From Isoetes taiwanensis (taxonomy: Eukaryota; Streptophyta; Lycopodiopsida; Isoetales; Isoetaceae): a DNA stretch of 64,000 bases. The notes under the pieces were generated by a model. That model saw nothing but the letters and a program-made list of their open reading frames with translations. It was not told the DNA's origin and did no database searches. The position numbers and the translations under genes are program-made. The stretch covers positions 124,001 to 188,000 of the forward strand of contig JAJEKV010000241.1 in the NCBI GenBank assembly GCA_021234155.1, in the 5' to 3' direction. This document shows positions 22,359-34,126 of the stretch, one piece after another (the stretch's first letter is position 1; each line of letters opens with the position of its first letter).

Positions 22359-23958
22359 TGTGGCGTTCCGGCATAATATATCTCCCTGTCACGTATATTA
22401 TACCGCCACGTCACACGTACATGTCACAAGTGACATGCACTTGAGAGTAGGGACAACGTTGCACCTAGGAGCTAAAGGTTGCACCTAGGGGGGCAACCTT
22501 GGATGTTGGGTATGTAATTAAACATACACAACAAAGGTTCCTTGTTCATCCATTTCCAAATGGCTTAAAGCCATTTGCCCATGTGGATGCCCTAACCTAG
22601 ATAGAGTCTATATAAGGGCTAAAACCCTAGACCCTAGCTCTCCTTTCACTTTGCCAATTAGGGTTTTCTAGAGCCTCCTTTCCTCTTTTCGCAATTAGGG
22701 CTTTCTGGGCCAATTCGGCCAAGGTAAGGCTCGAAATCGCATTGCCAGGCTCCGAAAAGTCGGATTTGCACAACAGGTTGCTGAGTAGCAGCTGTCTTCG
22801 GCAAGATCAGGAGCATGGACGCCTTCCGAGGATCAGGAGCAAGCCAAGGAGCAGGTATCTAGTTGTTCTGTTGTGCAAAACCGTCTTTAGGCATGGCAAT
22901 ATGCCGGTTTAGTATGTTGGATCATCTCTGGAAGCCTTGTAGATCCCTAGATCTGAGACTCTAACGAATGAACCTAACATTGGATGTTAAGTAGATAGAT
23001 TGATATGATTCTCTATCTCTGTTCTGTGATATTGCATGTATTCCACTCTGTGATCTCCTTGTTGTGGGAAGGGGGGTAGAGACCTAAAGGCTGTGTAGAA
23101 GATGCTCCTAGCATAGCACCTTAGTTCCCACATAAATGCGGCCCCCGCACAGGAGCCCACCTGGCTGTGGGTGAAGGGGCAAGGCCGGTTGATAAGGAGG
23201 AACTTGTCTCATCGCGGACTGACCCCTCTGGTAGTAAAGCCTATCGGGGGTCTTTGCTGGCTAGGCTTAATGGCTTGTCACTGCGTGTGGGCAAGGCATG
23301 AGCTCGACACTACCGTGGGGTGGTGGATATGACCTTCCAAAGTGAGTTCAAGTTGAATAAGGGCGGTGGCCCTCTAGCCTGCGATGAGCATGGATACCTC
23401 CGGAGGAGAGGCAGCTCTCTTCCTGCCTCATCGGGGGTTGGGGAGATGCAACCCGGCCAGTAGTAGCCCCTCCGGCTATTCACCCGGTGGCTACGGCCAG
23501 AGTCCCAACACTTTTCAGCCTACTCTGCAAAAGTGTGCACCGGGAGGGGCGGATGGAGTGGTCTACCTAAGCCATGTTCTATGCCAAATCCATTGCCATG
23601 AATTTCATGCGCAATGAACTCTGGAGGCCTAGCCGTCAGTCATCCCCCTTGAGTCCGAGCCCTGGGTAGGATCTCTCCTTTGTATTATTGTTATGAAGGT
23701 ATTGCTGACTCTGTGATGTTGCTATTGTTATGGTGATTGTGTTGTATATTATTGGTTGTGCTCACGTTTGTTTGTTACGCTTCCGCAGATAGGTCGATCC
23801 GATGGAAGACGGATGAATGACACATCCACTCTTCCCTTGCTGGCTCTGCCCCCATGGGAGTGGAGTCAGGTGGATGGCCCCTGTCAGGCAGCTGCCAGGG
23901 GGAATGCTCCTCCTTCGAATACGATGCGGGCATCGTATAAGGAGTAGGGGACGTCACA
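22359..23958 (+). repeat. right LTR (1600 bp)
   Basis: Matches the left LTR end to end and ends ACGTCACA before the ATATC duplication. Differences include many short indels at CG versus CTG positions. The near-full length of both LTRs points to a fairly recent insertion. Confidence 0.92.
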
Positions 23959-23963
23959 ATATC

Positions 23964-24635
23964 TTAAGAATAGAATAGTTTTATGCATTTTCATATTGAA
24001 ACCTTCCTGTATAGCATCAAGTATTTGCTCACGTGTGGAAGATACAAGCAACATGGAGTACGATTTGATGCTTCAGTACAAAAGAAAATGCAAGCACAAT
24101 GCCGAGAAGTAAAAAATCATAAGATTGAGCAAAATCAGAGGTGTAGATAACTCCGATCTGATTACTATCTAAACTTTCATAATTTGTTTTCATGTACATG
24201 AATAAGTATTGAATGGTAGAAAAGATAAACCTCAATTGCTCTTGTCACTTCTGCATCTCCTTTAGAAAGGCCTACCCGTTTAGCAAGACACTATAAAATC
24301 AAAGGCTTCCTTGATCTTATGATTGCAATGCTTTGAATTCCTGGAGAACATTTTGGGATGAAAACGTTTCTTTCTTAGGCTTCATATCACTTTTTAAACG
24401 GGACAAAAAGCTCAAGTGCTTACTAACGAAAAACCGGTGATCAAAAGATACGGTAATGGCGAATGTAGAGTCCTGAATTCTAAAGGGCGTTGAAAATCTG
24501 GCGACCAAGCCTCCGTCACGATTCGTAGGCTCGGCTAAACAAGCTCGGTGGCGGGAGGATCTTCCAAAATCTTGGCGAATTAAATTTTTTCGCTTTCTTT
24601 TTCATCCTACCTAACATTCGTGCAATATTTTTGAA
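23964..24635. other. no gene recognised
   Basis: Right flank of the chromovirus up to the second LINE. Short frames only. Confidence 0.4.
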
Positions 24636-26126
24636 AAAATGAAAGTATTAGCCTTTTGGCGAATATTCGCCCATATACCATTTCCCTTTAATGGATCAGA
24701 CCAAATTGCAAACACTATAGGTGTTAAGCAAGGGTGCCCGTGTTCGCCTACACTTTTTGGTTTGTGTATAGACGAACTAGAAAATTGGATGACCAGATTA
24801 GGTGGATTGGGAGCCCGGCTAGGGAAATTTGTCATACAATTACTGTTGTTTGCCGATGATATTGTATTAATATCTAGGTCAGCAGAAGGTCTGCAGCGTC
24901 ATTTGGATGTCTTGAAGGAGTTTTGTGATAGTAAACAGATGGAGGTTAATGTGAATAAATCCAAAATTGTGGTGGTTGGAGGAAAGGATGAAACTGATTT
25001 TAAGGTTGGTGATACGACCATAGAAAAGGTCTCAGAGTATAAATACTTAGGGATTGAGTTCTCAAATAATTACAAATGGAATGCCGCAGCAATAAAAAGA
25101 GCATCTGGTGGATTAAGAACTCTATATAGCATGCTCAACATATGACGAGCCAATAATTTCTTACATTGGAAATTAAGGAGAATGCTCTACGGAGTAAAAA
25201 TCAGATCTGTGGTGTTATATGGAAGCCCAGTCTGGGGGCCTGATTTGTCGCAAAAGAGCTGGGAAAAAATAGAAAAAGTGCAAAAACGATTTCTATTAGA
25301 GGAACTTGGTGTAAAGCCACAGACACCATATCACATGATGCTTGCCGAAACAGGTTTTTTTCCTCTAGAACTGGAGGCATTGTGTCACACGGTGACATAT
25401 GTGAACAGGATTAGGGCCATGCCAGATGATAGACTTCCTCATCAAGCGCTCATTCAATCTCAATATAGTGGCTGGTTTGCAGATGTGGTGAAATGGAACT
25501 AAGAAGTGGATCGGATGCTGAATGGCCAACCATAACCAGTTTTCAGGAGGTACGTAAGTACATTACAGAAACAACTGTTAAAGGTCTATGGAGGCTTGAT
25601 GAAAGTTCTGATAAAAAGAAGCATTACTATATGATGCATATTAATCCGATGCATGAGTATAAGGAACAAAGCTATTTACTCTCACAAATTAGCAGACGGA
25701 ACAAGATTCTCATATCTCGAGTCAGACTTTCATGTCATCATCTACACATTGAAACGGGTAGATGGGATGGGACACCAACACACCAGAGGTTTTGTTATAG
25801 TTGTTTGGAGCTAGAAGTTGAAACAGAGGAACATGCACTTCTATACTGTCCAGCATATGCACATATACGTGCTAAGCACAATATTGATGTTACAGATTTA
25901 TATTCATTTTTTAACCTACCACCGTGTAATCTGAGCACCTATATAAAAGAGGTTTTTAAAGAAAGAGAGGAGATTTTAGAGCTCTTTGTACATGCTCATT
26001 TGATTGAAGCCAGTGGTGCACTAGACTAGTGCTTTGAATATGTTGTAAATTTTGCCATAGAGGCCTGGGGGCCTAAATGGCTTGATCAATATATTTAATT
26101 TAATTTAATTTAATTTAATTTAATTG
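24636..26126 (+). mobile_element. LINE-type retrotransposon, strongly 5'-truncated (LINE-B)
   Basis: Starts inside the reverse transcriptase palm and runs to a pentamer tail (TTTAA)n at 26093-26126. Related to LINE-A in protein content but AT-richer and distinct at nucleotide level, so it is a different subfamily with a different tail repeat. Confidence 0.87.
24639..26029 (+). pseudogene. LINE-B ORF2: partial RT and C-terminal motif
   Basis: 24639-25145 encodes the RT segment GVKQGCPCSPTLFGLCIDEL with the active site LLLFADDIVLISRSAEG, then KYLGIEFSNNYKWNAAAIKR. A TGA at 25143 interrupts the frame. 25182-25502 continues with VVLYGSPVWGPDLSQKSW and KRFLLEELGVKPQTPYHMML. After another frame change 25493-26029 ends the protein with CYSCLELEVETEEHALLYCP, the C-terminal Cys/His cluster, and a stop at 26027-26029. 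It is inactive. Confidence 0.87.
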
Positions 26127-27104
26127 GACTGATGGTTTTATAATGATTGAGATTGAACCACTCTTCCTTTGCTTGAATTTGATGTTTGTTGTTGTATAGA
26201 GGAACAATGCAACAATGTACATCTGTAGACTGAGAATTCTCTTACCCCTACCATGGCATAAAGAGTGCTACCCTTACTATGATTTTAAGGTCAATACTCA
26301 TTTCATATCTTTTGGAAGGTTTTTTTTTTTATTCTTTTGCAAATAATCATGATTTCTCACAATTGGATTTTCTCTACCAGATTGACTATATACACTACAC
26401 AATTGGTTGTGCCATTAAGGAAATTGTGGCAGTAAATGGCATCTCCAGGGCCAACAAATTGTTTTAGAAAAGAAGACAGACTTATCGTAAACAGCGACCA
26501 TGGTTATAAGCAATCTCACAATTTACTGGTTTGTTTGCATTTTCTCTATTCTGTAGAATAGAATGATATGGAATGCCCTATACTTACTGTGTTATGTTTC
26601 AAGATGCATGTAAATTGTTTGTAAAAATGCCACAATATAATACTATCCCATGACGAAATACAATGACTGCAGCATGGACATGAAGCTATCATAGGCATTT
26701 CCAATCACCAAGTCAACAGAGATGGTTAAATAAAACTTTGAGGTCTGCGATGTTTTTACAGGAACAAGAGATTGCAATATCTAGAGGATCTTGCCTACCA
26801 CGTCATCCATATGTGTACAAATCGCCGAAAGATTTCATACTTGGAAAGAATCTCTACTCTCTTATTGTACGAAGTGGCCTTAATTGAATTGCGGTGCTAG
26901 CAAACCATCTTATTCGAGTATTCACTTCTTTTGGTCACTTAATGGAAGCAAATGTTGCTCTGCTAATCTGGTAGAACCATGCTAATATACTTAGAATGCA
27001 ATTTTTGAGGCTCATAACAAGCATGGCAATGAGAATTTGAGTCTGCAACTCTCAATAGGGACACCATGCAAAACTATTTCACATTATCAGTCATCGTGAA
27101 AGCA
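26127..27104. other. no gene recognised
   Basis: AT-rich sequence with homopolymer runs. It leads into the PPR remnant and may include its decayed upstream part. Confidence 0.4.
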
Positions 27105-27545
27105 ACGAGATGTCTAAACGAGATGTTATATCTTGGGCGTCAATGGTAGAGGCTATGCAAGGCATGGCCAAGGTGCACTTGCATTAAACTGTTTCAAGGA
27201 GATGTGCATGGCAAAGGTGCACTTGCATTAAACTCTTTCAAGGAGATGCATCCTGAGAATGTGAAACCAAACAATGTCACATTCCGTTGTGTCCTCGCAT
27301 GTAAGCACAATATCACATTCCTTTGTGTCCTCCTCCCATGTAAGCACGTTGACTTAGTGGATCAAGGTTCGTGGTATTTCAAGAAAATCAAGTGGCATGG
27401 TTTTGATCCATCCATGGATCAGAATAACTGCATGATTGATCCTCTAGGCCATGCCTGTTATTTCAAAGAGACAGAGAATATATTACAGGCCTCCAACAAA
27501 ATGTATGGGATTATGGAACTAGAGAGAAGATGCACCGATTTATAA
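27105..27545 (+). pseudogene. PPR protein fragment (PLS class)
   Basis: Pentatricopeptide-repeat proteins bind organellar RNA. The remnant has KRDVISWASMVEAMQG near 27116, then ALALNSFKEMHPENVKPNNV and VDLVDQGSWYFKKIKWHGF, followed by MDQNNCMIDPLGHACYFKE, standard PLS/E-type repeat wording. A short duplication (ATGGCCAAGGTGCACTTGCA and again at 27205) and a repeated CVLACKH block disrupt the repeats. No N-terminal targeting region and no E/DYW end remain. Confidence 0.75.
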
Positions 27546-28285
27546 GCACCGAAGGCCTATTGATGTGGCAACATTTATTATGTCTTTTACATATGGAGAG
27601 GACCATAAGATGGCCAAAAATATTTGCATCTGTAGTATCGTCCATGATTTGTATCTCCATGATTTGTGTCTCATTTGACTATCCTTGACTTGAGCTGGGA
27701 AATGTTTGTGAACAATTGTAAACTGGCCATCATATTTTGGCTCATCAAAAGCTTAAACTGGAAAACAATAGCTTACATATTTTGAATCAGGAAGGAAGAT
27801 GCATAAGTATGCATAAATCAATCAGGCACCAGTCCCTGCCAAAAGCTGTGAAGCTCAATCTCTTCATAGAAGAAGTTGTAAACATTTGTTAAACTCTACG
27901 ATGAGGATAATTTAATTTATGCAAGATAAACGTATGGATTGAAGCATATGTGTTAGAAGCAATGGTTGAAGCAAATCCTTTTAAATGGCTCAATTTTGAA
28001 ACAAGCTAAGAAATCATGCGAAGAATGTAGCCTAGCAATGCTTTCCCCTATCTAAGTGTGTTCATTACTGCCATGCCAACAATAAAAGATGTCAACAATA
28101 AAAATTCAATTATAGAGTTTATATACTACACTCTCTTCTCATTCTTCTTATAACTTTACAAGGTTCAAACTAATCTCGAGCAACCTTGGGCATTGTTATC
28201 ACATTTGGGCATTTTTGTTATAATAAAAGGTTAATGCACGCTTTCCTCATTGCGGTCAAAATATTTACAGACTTCCAATTTATGT
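27546..28285. other. no gene; probable Helitron-like 3' region
   Basis: AT-rich non-coding sequence leading to a Helitron-like hairpin at 28286. Nothing coding is recognised. Confidence 0.35.
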
Positions 28286-28311
28286 CCAGCAACGCTGGGC
28301 ACTGTTACTAG
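28286..28311 (+). mobile_element. Helitron-like 3' terminus
   Basis: A GC hairpin (CCAGC-AA-CGCTGG) is followed by GCACTGTTACTAG and then T. Helitrons end in a short hairpin a few bases before CTRR and insert between A and T. The same wording occurs at 58593-58620. The matching 5' TC end was not identified. Confidence 0.5.
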
Positions 28312-29088
28312 TAACAAGATACAAATATACCGGATTTTACATTAAACTACGTTTTTTTCTATCGGATTTTTTCTAGCATCCAAAAATTTTGACCAACAAT
28401 TTCTAAAGTGGACCAGACAAACAAAGGGTTTATCCAGGTATTTTTTGAACCCTAGCAGGTGGCAGTACGGTCGAGGTATTTTCTGGCCACATGGCCACCG
28501 AGGCCATTTTGGATGGGCCATAATGCCTCATCAGAGGACGTTATCAGCCTTAACGTCCTTGGCGAAGCATTTGGCAGAGCCCCCATAGCCAAGCTTAATA
28601 GCTTGCACTGCATTCCGGCACAACTCTATATGCCAAATGTAAGGCTCTATTTTCATAACAGAGCATCTGCTGCAGCAACATAAAACAGAGGAGCAGTATT
28701 GGGCAAAGTCCGGGGAACACTATAAACCAACCAGTTGAAATTGAAATTGAAATTTTTCGGTTAAGTTAGTGTATTGTAGGATGTTTTCCGGCAAATTTTC
28801 TTGTGATTTGGTATTGAGACAATAGAAAGTTCCAGCTCTAAACACAAGTTATCCGACTGACCAAAGTAGCAGTAGGAAATTTTCGGATGAGACCTAAAAA
28901 AGTTTGCCCAACACTGCAAAGGAGTCGGATTTAAACAAGGGAGTCGGATTTAAACAGAGCATAGGAACTCATAATCATCATCTGCAAAGCTCCGGCTGTT
29001 AAAAGCCCTGTTTTAAAACAGAGATGCTCCAATCTGAGCAGCCCCAATCTGATAAGCCGGATTTGGAACCGGATTCGTGAGATGTCCT
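28312..29088. other. no gene; holds a dispersed repeat
   Basis: Sequence at 28470-28560 (GGCCACCGAGGCCATTTTGG, then AGGACGTTA) is related to 3590-3650. Otherwise unassigned; several short frames without family resemblance. Confidence 0.4.
28470..28560. repeat. dispersed GGCC-AGGCCATTTT repeat, second copy
   Basis: Related to 3541-3690, sharing the GGCCA-GAGGCCATTTT core, a GGCCATAA-GCCTC block and AGGACGTTA. Confidence 0.5.
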
Positions 29089-29500
29089 TCCAATGCTCTA
29101 TACATTATTAAGTTATCATTTCCAATTGAGATTTTTATTTAATAATGAGTTGCAATTGAGATGTTTTGACATGTTGAGAGTTACAATTCAATGTTTTAGA
29201 TATTGTGTTCCAATGTTCTATACATTATTATGTTATCATTTCCAATTGACATTTTTATTCAATAATGAGTTGCAATTGAGATGTTGTAAGTTGCAATTCA
29301 ATGTCTTAGATATTGTGTTCCAATTAGATGTTTTGATATGTTGTGAGTTGAAACTCAATGTTTTAGACATTGTATTCCAATATTCTATACATTATTAAGT
29401 TATCATTTCCAAATGAGATTTTTATTTAATAATGAGTTGCAATTGAGACGCTTTGAGAAGTTGGGAGTTGCAACTCAATGTTTAAGATATTCTGTGAAAT
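29089..29500. repeat. AT-rich tandem array, about three units
   Basis: Units start near 29089, 29209 and 29375 with CCAATGTTCTATACATTATT and continue through CATTTCCAATTGAGATTTTT, AATAATGAGTTGCAATTGAG and a CAATGTTTTAGATATTGTG block. The first period is about 120 bp. The second is longer because the last sub-block is repeated. Confidence 0.8.
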
Positions 29501-30258
29501 ATTACATAAGTGCTTAACGCAATCGTAATATTGACTAGTACATTGCAAATTTGTTTTGGCAATATTTCTCAAGACTATGTACTCTTCTTAACCAAAATTT
29601 GTAAGTTTCTACACTAAGTACGATGCAAATTTGTATTCACAATATTTTACTACACTATGCCAATAGCTAGAGACATTAGGGCGGATTTGGGGTCTCAAAA
29701 TGGCCTCCTATCAGCTATTCCACGTCATATTTCCGCTCCTTTTTTCCCATGCCACCTAGGATACCAAACTCTCATCATTACAAATTTACTTGGAATATTC
29801 TCCTGGAATAAGGGTGATCGCACATCCATGGCGCCATATGTATTTAATTATGTTGGTTGTCAGACACACTGATGCAATACGTGGCACTTCTAAAAAGCCA
29901 CTTGCATTATAGCATACTGGCAACCCATGATGGTGTCTCTTGGTTTGTCAGATACCAAGCGTGCGCGTCACCGATTCTTGTCTTGCGCTATTTTCATTTA
30001 GAGGCATACAAGCTTCCCGCCTTCCACATTTCAAAATTTGAATGTGTAGGTTGAAGCTTTGTATCAGACTTTCATTTCGAGGCGCTGCGGTTGTGCCTTA
30101 ACCGGGATCTTTACTTCATCCCAATACAGGCTTCCCGCCCCCTACAATTCGAAATTTGAATTTGCTTAATGTATAAAAGCATGGATTGTAGGAGAATGGA
30201 CTTTTCGATTTCCATATGCACGTTGCAAATTTCAAAAACGAGGTTAGTACGGACGTTC
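29501..30258. other. left flank of the cassette region
   Basis: No gene recognised. GCTTCCCGCC followed by an A/T palindrome (AAATTTGAA-type) occurs twice, at about 30011 and 30130, and GTATAAAAGC at 30172 could be a TATA box for the downstream transposase-like gene. Confidence 0.4.
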
Positions 30259-30325
30259 GGCTCACAGGAAGCGAATTGTACTGGGGCATACAAATTGTAC
30301 ACCTTCATTTCGCGCCGTGTGATCC
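30259..30325. repeat. dyad H1
   Basis: Left arm GGCTCACAGGAAGCGAA (diverged) and right arm TTCGCGCCGTGTGATCC. It ends 7 bp before the transposase-like ATG at 30333. Confidence 0.65.
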
Positions 30326-30332
30326 ACGCAGT

Positions 30333-32977
30333 ATGGAAGCTACAAATGATGTGTGGATAAGGATCCAACTGACTCACGAATATGCTCCAGTCTTCAATCG
30401 CAAAAAAGGAGGTCTAAAAAATAAGAACTTAGACCTCGACGTGTTGCGTCTTGCAGGCTCAAAAAGTGTCGACATCTGGGCAGATGGCAGTTTATATCCA
30501 TTGGATCCGTTGAGTGGCAAGAAACCGTCATTTCGGGACGTTTCAAGTTTAGTCCGATTTTGTGGTGACGGTAACTCTGGCCTCTTGGAATATTGTGAGA
30601 GATTGAGAGAGAATGAAGGCATTCAGAATCAAATATAGTTCCTTGAAATGAGCTGCTTCCGATTGTCACAAGAGAATTATAACTTAAACCAGCAGCTCTT
30701 TTTTCTCTCGCTTCATTACTCCACTGTAATGAAGGAAAGGAATGACGGCTTGCGGAGGGAAACTTCATTGAGATACGAAGTGGACAAGTCCAAATTGGCA
30801 ATAGGGCAGCTGCAAGAAAAGATCCAGGAGCTCGAAAGAGCAAACTTTGGGCTTCAATGTAGGTTAAAGAATTTGAAGAAAACACCCCTTGGCTTGTGAG
30901 AAAGGAAGAAGCACTTTCGACCGATAGAGGAACTGAAGTTTGGATCAGGTGCATTCAGACGCAGGGTCACAGCCACAAGGTCCGTTTACAACACTACCAA
31001 AGGCCAATCAAGATCTGGGGAAACTAGAAGCCATCTTGGTTATATAATGAAGAACCTAGGACAAACAGGGAGATAGTGGACATGATTTGTCAGCCCTACA
31101 ACTCTTCTCTCAAAAAGATGGTATTGGAAATGGTACTAGGAGAGATCTACAAGAAGCTAGAAGCGACAGATGTACAGACTGTTTGTGACGATGTAGGCAT
31201 CAGTAGGCTTGGTTACCTTTCTCTATTCAAGCCATTCCACGAAGCGTTGAAAAGAATGGGCACAAAAAAAGTATTCGCTCCACGTCCACAAATTGTTGAG
31301 AATACAAGGGTTATTAAAAGATGGTGTATGCCATATTAGGAGAGATGCACCACGTTGAATGTGCTGGTCCTGCCATAGCCATAAAAGATAAGAATGGCAA
31401 GGATTGTTGTGATATAGTTGGAATGAATGAATGCAATAATCTTTGGGTTGACCTAGTTTGTTTCTTACAATTCCTTGTCAAATATTATAACTTAACAGTT
31501 GCAGAAACTAATGGTGAGATTGAAGTTTGCATAAAATTGGATGAAATGGAACTGACCAAGTTTGAGAAGTATGAGAGGGTATCCGTTGTCATCATGAATA
31601 GAGCAATTGAGAATGCAATTGCACATGCTAAATCAAAGAGCAACAAGAATAATAAAAAAGATGTAGAGGTGACGGACGAGGAGAAGAAGCGTGCCGAAAA
31701 ATGGTTCTCATGTCAATCTGAAGATGACACCTGGTGGTTAGGTCTCTTTAAAGTTCAGAAAGAAACCCACGAGATATTGAAATGGGTGTTCAATCAAACT
31801 GACATCCCGAGTCTAATATCTAGATTCGAGGGAGGGGAAAAATTGCAAGTAGATCACTATGGATCTTACAAAGTAATTTTTCACTTGGCGTCTGATTTAA
31901 AAACTGAGAAAGCAATGTACAACATAAGTGGAGGAGAACAAGGAAGGTGCAAAAGTTGTCTGTACTGCAATCATGCAAGGAAGTCAAGTACTGGGAAGAC
32001 TGCTTCAACCTTGTCCCTTAACCAAGCAAATGCTCCTAATAGAGGAGAAAAAGATCCCAAGTTCCATGGCATTTTTCCCATTCCATTAGAGAGGGTTCAT
32101 ATCTGCACTTTGCACGGCTTTGTAAGAATCATTGACAAGATAATATTTTTGAGCTGCAGATTCGTGTGGAACATTTCAGACAAGAAGAGAAGAGAGGAAG
32201 GAATTCGTAGAGTTGAACATGTTCTATCAGAAGCAGGTTTGCTTGGTGGCAATGTAAGATTAGAGCTCGATGAGAAACGGGCAGGAAGAACAAGTGTGTC
32301 TCGTAAGGTGTCAATTGGAGGGGTAAAAGCTCGACACTTCATAAAGAATCATAGAGAGGCTCTGAACAGAAACCGGATGGGAGAAAAGGTCTATGAATTT
32401 GGAAAATTGCTGGTTGATGTGGAGCAGGACCGCACAGATGGCGTTCGTTCGGCATTGAGGAAAAAAAAAAGCATGGAATGCATTGTCTGAATTGTTCCCA
32501 TACATTTAGAGAATGGACCTCACAAGAGAAGATGCAGAAATGTTCGTGCAAGCGAATAACAAATTTATTAGGGCTTTCATAGACACATGGGGAGAGAGTG
32601 AAGTCACGCACTACTTGCACATCTTTTGGGCTCATGCATCTTGGTTTTTTAGGAAGTATGGAAGCCTAGCAGTGTGGAGTGCACAAGGCATGGAGAAGTC
32701 GCATAAACAAGCTAAAATAGCCTTTCATCGTAACAGTCAAAGAGGGGGTGGAAATGTGGGAACCAACCCTCTAAGACAGATGACAGAGTGGTTTTATAGA
32801 AGGGCGATGGCTAAATACGACAAGAAGGTCGCTTTAAGGAGCAACCCAGAAGTCGTAAACACCATTGGCATAATGCTGAAGAGAAAACGGAAAGTTGCTT
32901 GGCAAAATTCTAGGGCCCCACTAGCATCGCAACAGTGGAGATCTAAGAGACAAAGAATCGGTAAAGTATACTTGTAA
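30333..32977 (+). pseudogene. transposase-like gene with RAG1/CMC-type catalytic signature
   Basis: 30333-30638 starts MEATNDVWIRIQ and ends at a TAG. 30648-30899 encodes a coiled coil (KLAIGQLQEKIQELERANFG). 31076-31339 has DDVGISRLGYLSLFKPFHEA. 31321-32490 (389 codons) has candidate first Asp at residue 74 (CIKLDEMEL), second Asp at 192 (HLASDLKTEK), a CxxC at 213-216 and RVHICTLHGFVRI. 32513-32977 has HYLHIFWAH (HxxxxH at residues 36-41) and WSAQGMEKSH with candidate Glu at 61. This order, D, D-CxxC, HxxxxH, E, is that of the RAG1 core and related CMC-type RNase H-fold transposases (established for RAG1; assignment here is inference). Breaks: TAG at 30636, frame changes near 30900-31320, an A-run shift near 32465 and TAG near 32505. 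Confidence 0.6.
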
Positions 32978-32987
32978 TGTGTAGCAT

Positions 32988-33054
32988 GTTCACACGATGC
33001 GAAGTACTTGCCGTCAACCTTGTTTGCACAACTGTAGCTTCGCGTCGTGTGATC
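32988..33054. repeat. dyad H2
   Basis: Arms GTTCACACGATGCGAAG and CTTCGCGTCGTGTGATC with a 33-bp spacer. It begins 10 bp after the transposase-like stop. Confidence 0.85.
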
Positions 33055-33060
33055 TTATTT

Positions 33061-33127
33061 GTATCATACGACACGAACAGTGGAGTTCGCTATTGCTTGC
33101 ATTTATGTGGCTTCGCGTCGTATGAAG
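33061..33127. repeat. dyad H3
   Basis: Arms GTATCATACGACACGAA and CTTCGCGTCGTATGAAG. It is adjacent to H2 and forms a double dyad at the junction of the convergent genes. Confidence 0.85.
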
Positions 33128-33204
33128 CTTTACAATATAATAATAAAAAAAGGTTACTTTTGATTAAAGTTGTGAAAAATGTTACATGAAAAACAAAATA
33201 CGAC

Positions 33205-33681
33205 TCATTGTTGCTCCAGTGCGAGCTCTTCTTCATTATCTTCATCATCATCATCAGCTCTGTCCTCGTCTTCGTCTTCGTCTCTTCTCCTCAAGCCAGC
33301 AATCACCATATCCAAACGTTCCTCCAATCTGTCCACCATCTCTCTGTACATGTCCCGCTCCTGTCCCAATACCACAACGTGTTCTTCTGCCTGAATTAGC
33401 AACCTCGTTGCCGTCATAACCACCTCAGTGCAGTTGTTGGGGCATAACCTTCCCCTCCTGTCCAGCCTTCTATTCAACCGCCTGATTTGCCTCTCCTGGC
33501 TACGAAGCATGAGAAGGTTGAATTCATTCTCTTCTTCTTTCTGCTGAATTGTAACGGCATTTTCCTTTAGAAGATTATCTTACTTCTTCAACCTCTTCAT
33601 TAGAACACCCAACACTATGTCAGAAGGGAGTTCTATCCTCTGGCATTTTCCCTTATCAGCAGTTGAGGATGTGGAGGCCAT
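33205..33681 (-). pseudogene. small coiled-coil protein, paralogue A
   Basis: ATG at 33681 gives MASTSSTADKGKCQ, then IELPSDIVLGVLMKRLKK, followed by an in-frame TAA and continuation DNLLKENAVTIQQKEEENEF. The rest is a heptad-like coil (RSQERQIRRLNRRLDRRGR, DMYREMVDRLEERLDMVI) with an acidic end. The N-terminal pattern (MAS/S-rich, ELPxDI, L/VMK, K-DN-L) is shared with paralogues at 34540, 35568 and 36584. A TATA-like GTATAAAT lies at 33770-33777. The single stop may be real decay or error. The function is unknown; coiled-coil oligomerisation is likely. Confidence 0.6.
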
Positions 33682-33769
33682 AGATGACAAATGGGAGGGA
33701 CGTTAAGATTATAGAAGTGATAAGCTCAAAGACTCTAACCGGCGGAAGGAGCACAATGCAAGGACCTCA

Positions 33770-33777
33770 ATTTATAC
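33770..33777 (-). promoter_or_regulatory. TATA-like box of paralogue A
   Basis: Reads GTATAAAT on the minus strand, about 90 bp before the ATG. Confidence 0.45.
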
Positions 33778-33909
33778 ATATTAGCGCTTGAACATATTAA
33801 ACACAGTCGGCTGCTGTCGCACGTGTCGAGCGGATTCTGTCGGCTGTCCGCTAGAACACATTAATGGTACTGTCCGCTGGAACACATTAATAACTATTCT
33901 AACTACACT

Positions 33910-33976
33910 GTATCACACCACGCGAAATCTGCACACGCGCTTTAAAACCCTATGAAGGGTTTCGCTTCGTGTGATC
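33910..33976. repeat. dyad H4
   Basis: Arms TATCACACCACGCGAAA and TTTCGCTTCGTGTGATC. It lies between paralogue A's promoter and the 3' end of paralogue B. Confidence 0.82.
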
Positions 33977-34126
33977 TGTCTTGTCATTCTCTCTACCACG
34001 GATATTGAAAATTAAAATTAGGAAACGTAATATTCGGCACATTTTCAAAAACTTTTTCCATTGCGAAACAAAATAATTACAAACATTAAAAAAAAATGGG
34101 CTCCTCTAGGAGGAGCCCGATGCCTA

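Larger units (their letters stand above)
10590..23963 (+). mobile_element. complete Ty3/gypsy chromovirus with target duplication
   Basis: Two LTRs (10595-12197 and 22359-23958) begin TGTG and end CACA. They are flanked by the direct repeat ATATC at 10590-10594 and 23959-23963, the 5-bp duplication expected of integrase. A tRNA-iMet-type primer site follows the left LTR, and a purine tract precedes the right one. Domain order is histone H3-like gene, unknown gene, GAG, protease, RT, RNase H, integrase and chromodomain, so the pol part is a normal chromovirus. The 4.4 kb between the primer site and gag is not normal: it holds two genes with their own TATA boxes, separated by hairpins. Many frames are broken. 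Confidence 0.93.

Noticed and set aside
28176-28202. Hairpin-like CGAGCAACCTTGGGCATTGTT as another Helitron end
   Set aside because: Arms pair poorly and no CTRR follows.
33179-33519. Plus-strand serine/histidine-rich frames at 33179-33519 and 43154-43541
   Set aside because: They are antisense shadows of the coiled-coil gene and of the Asp-Glu repeat on the minus strand.
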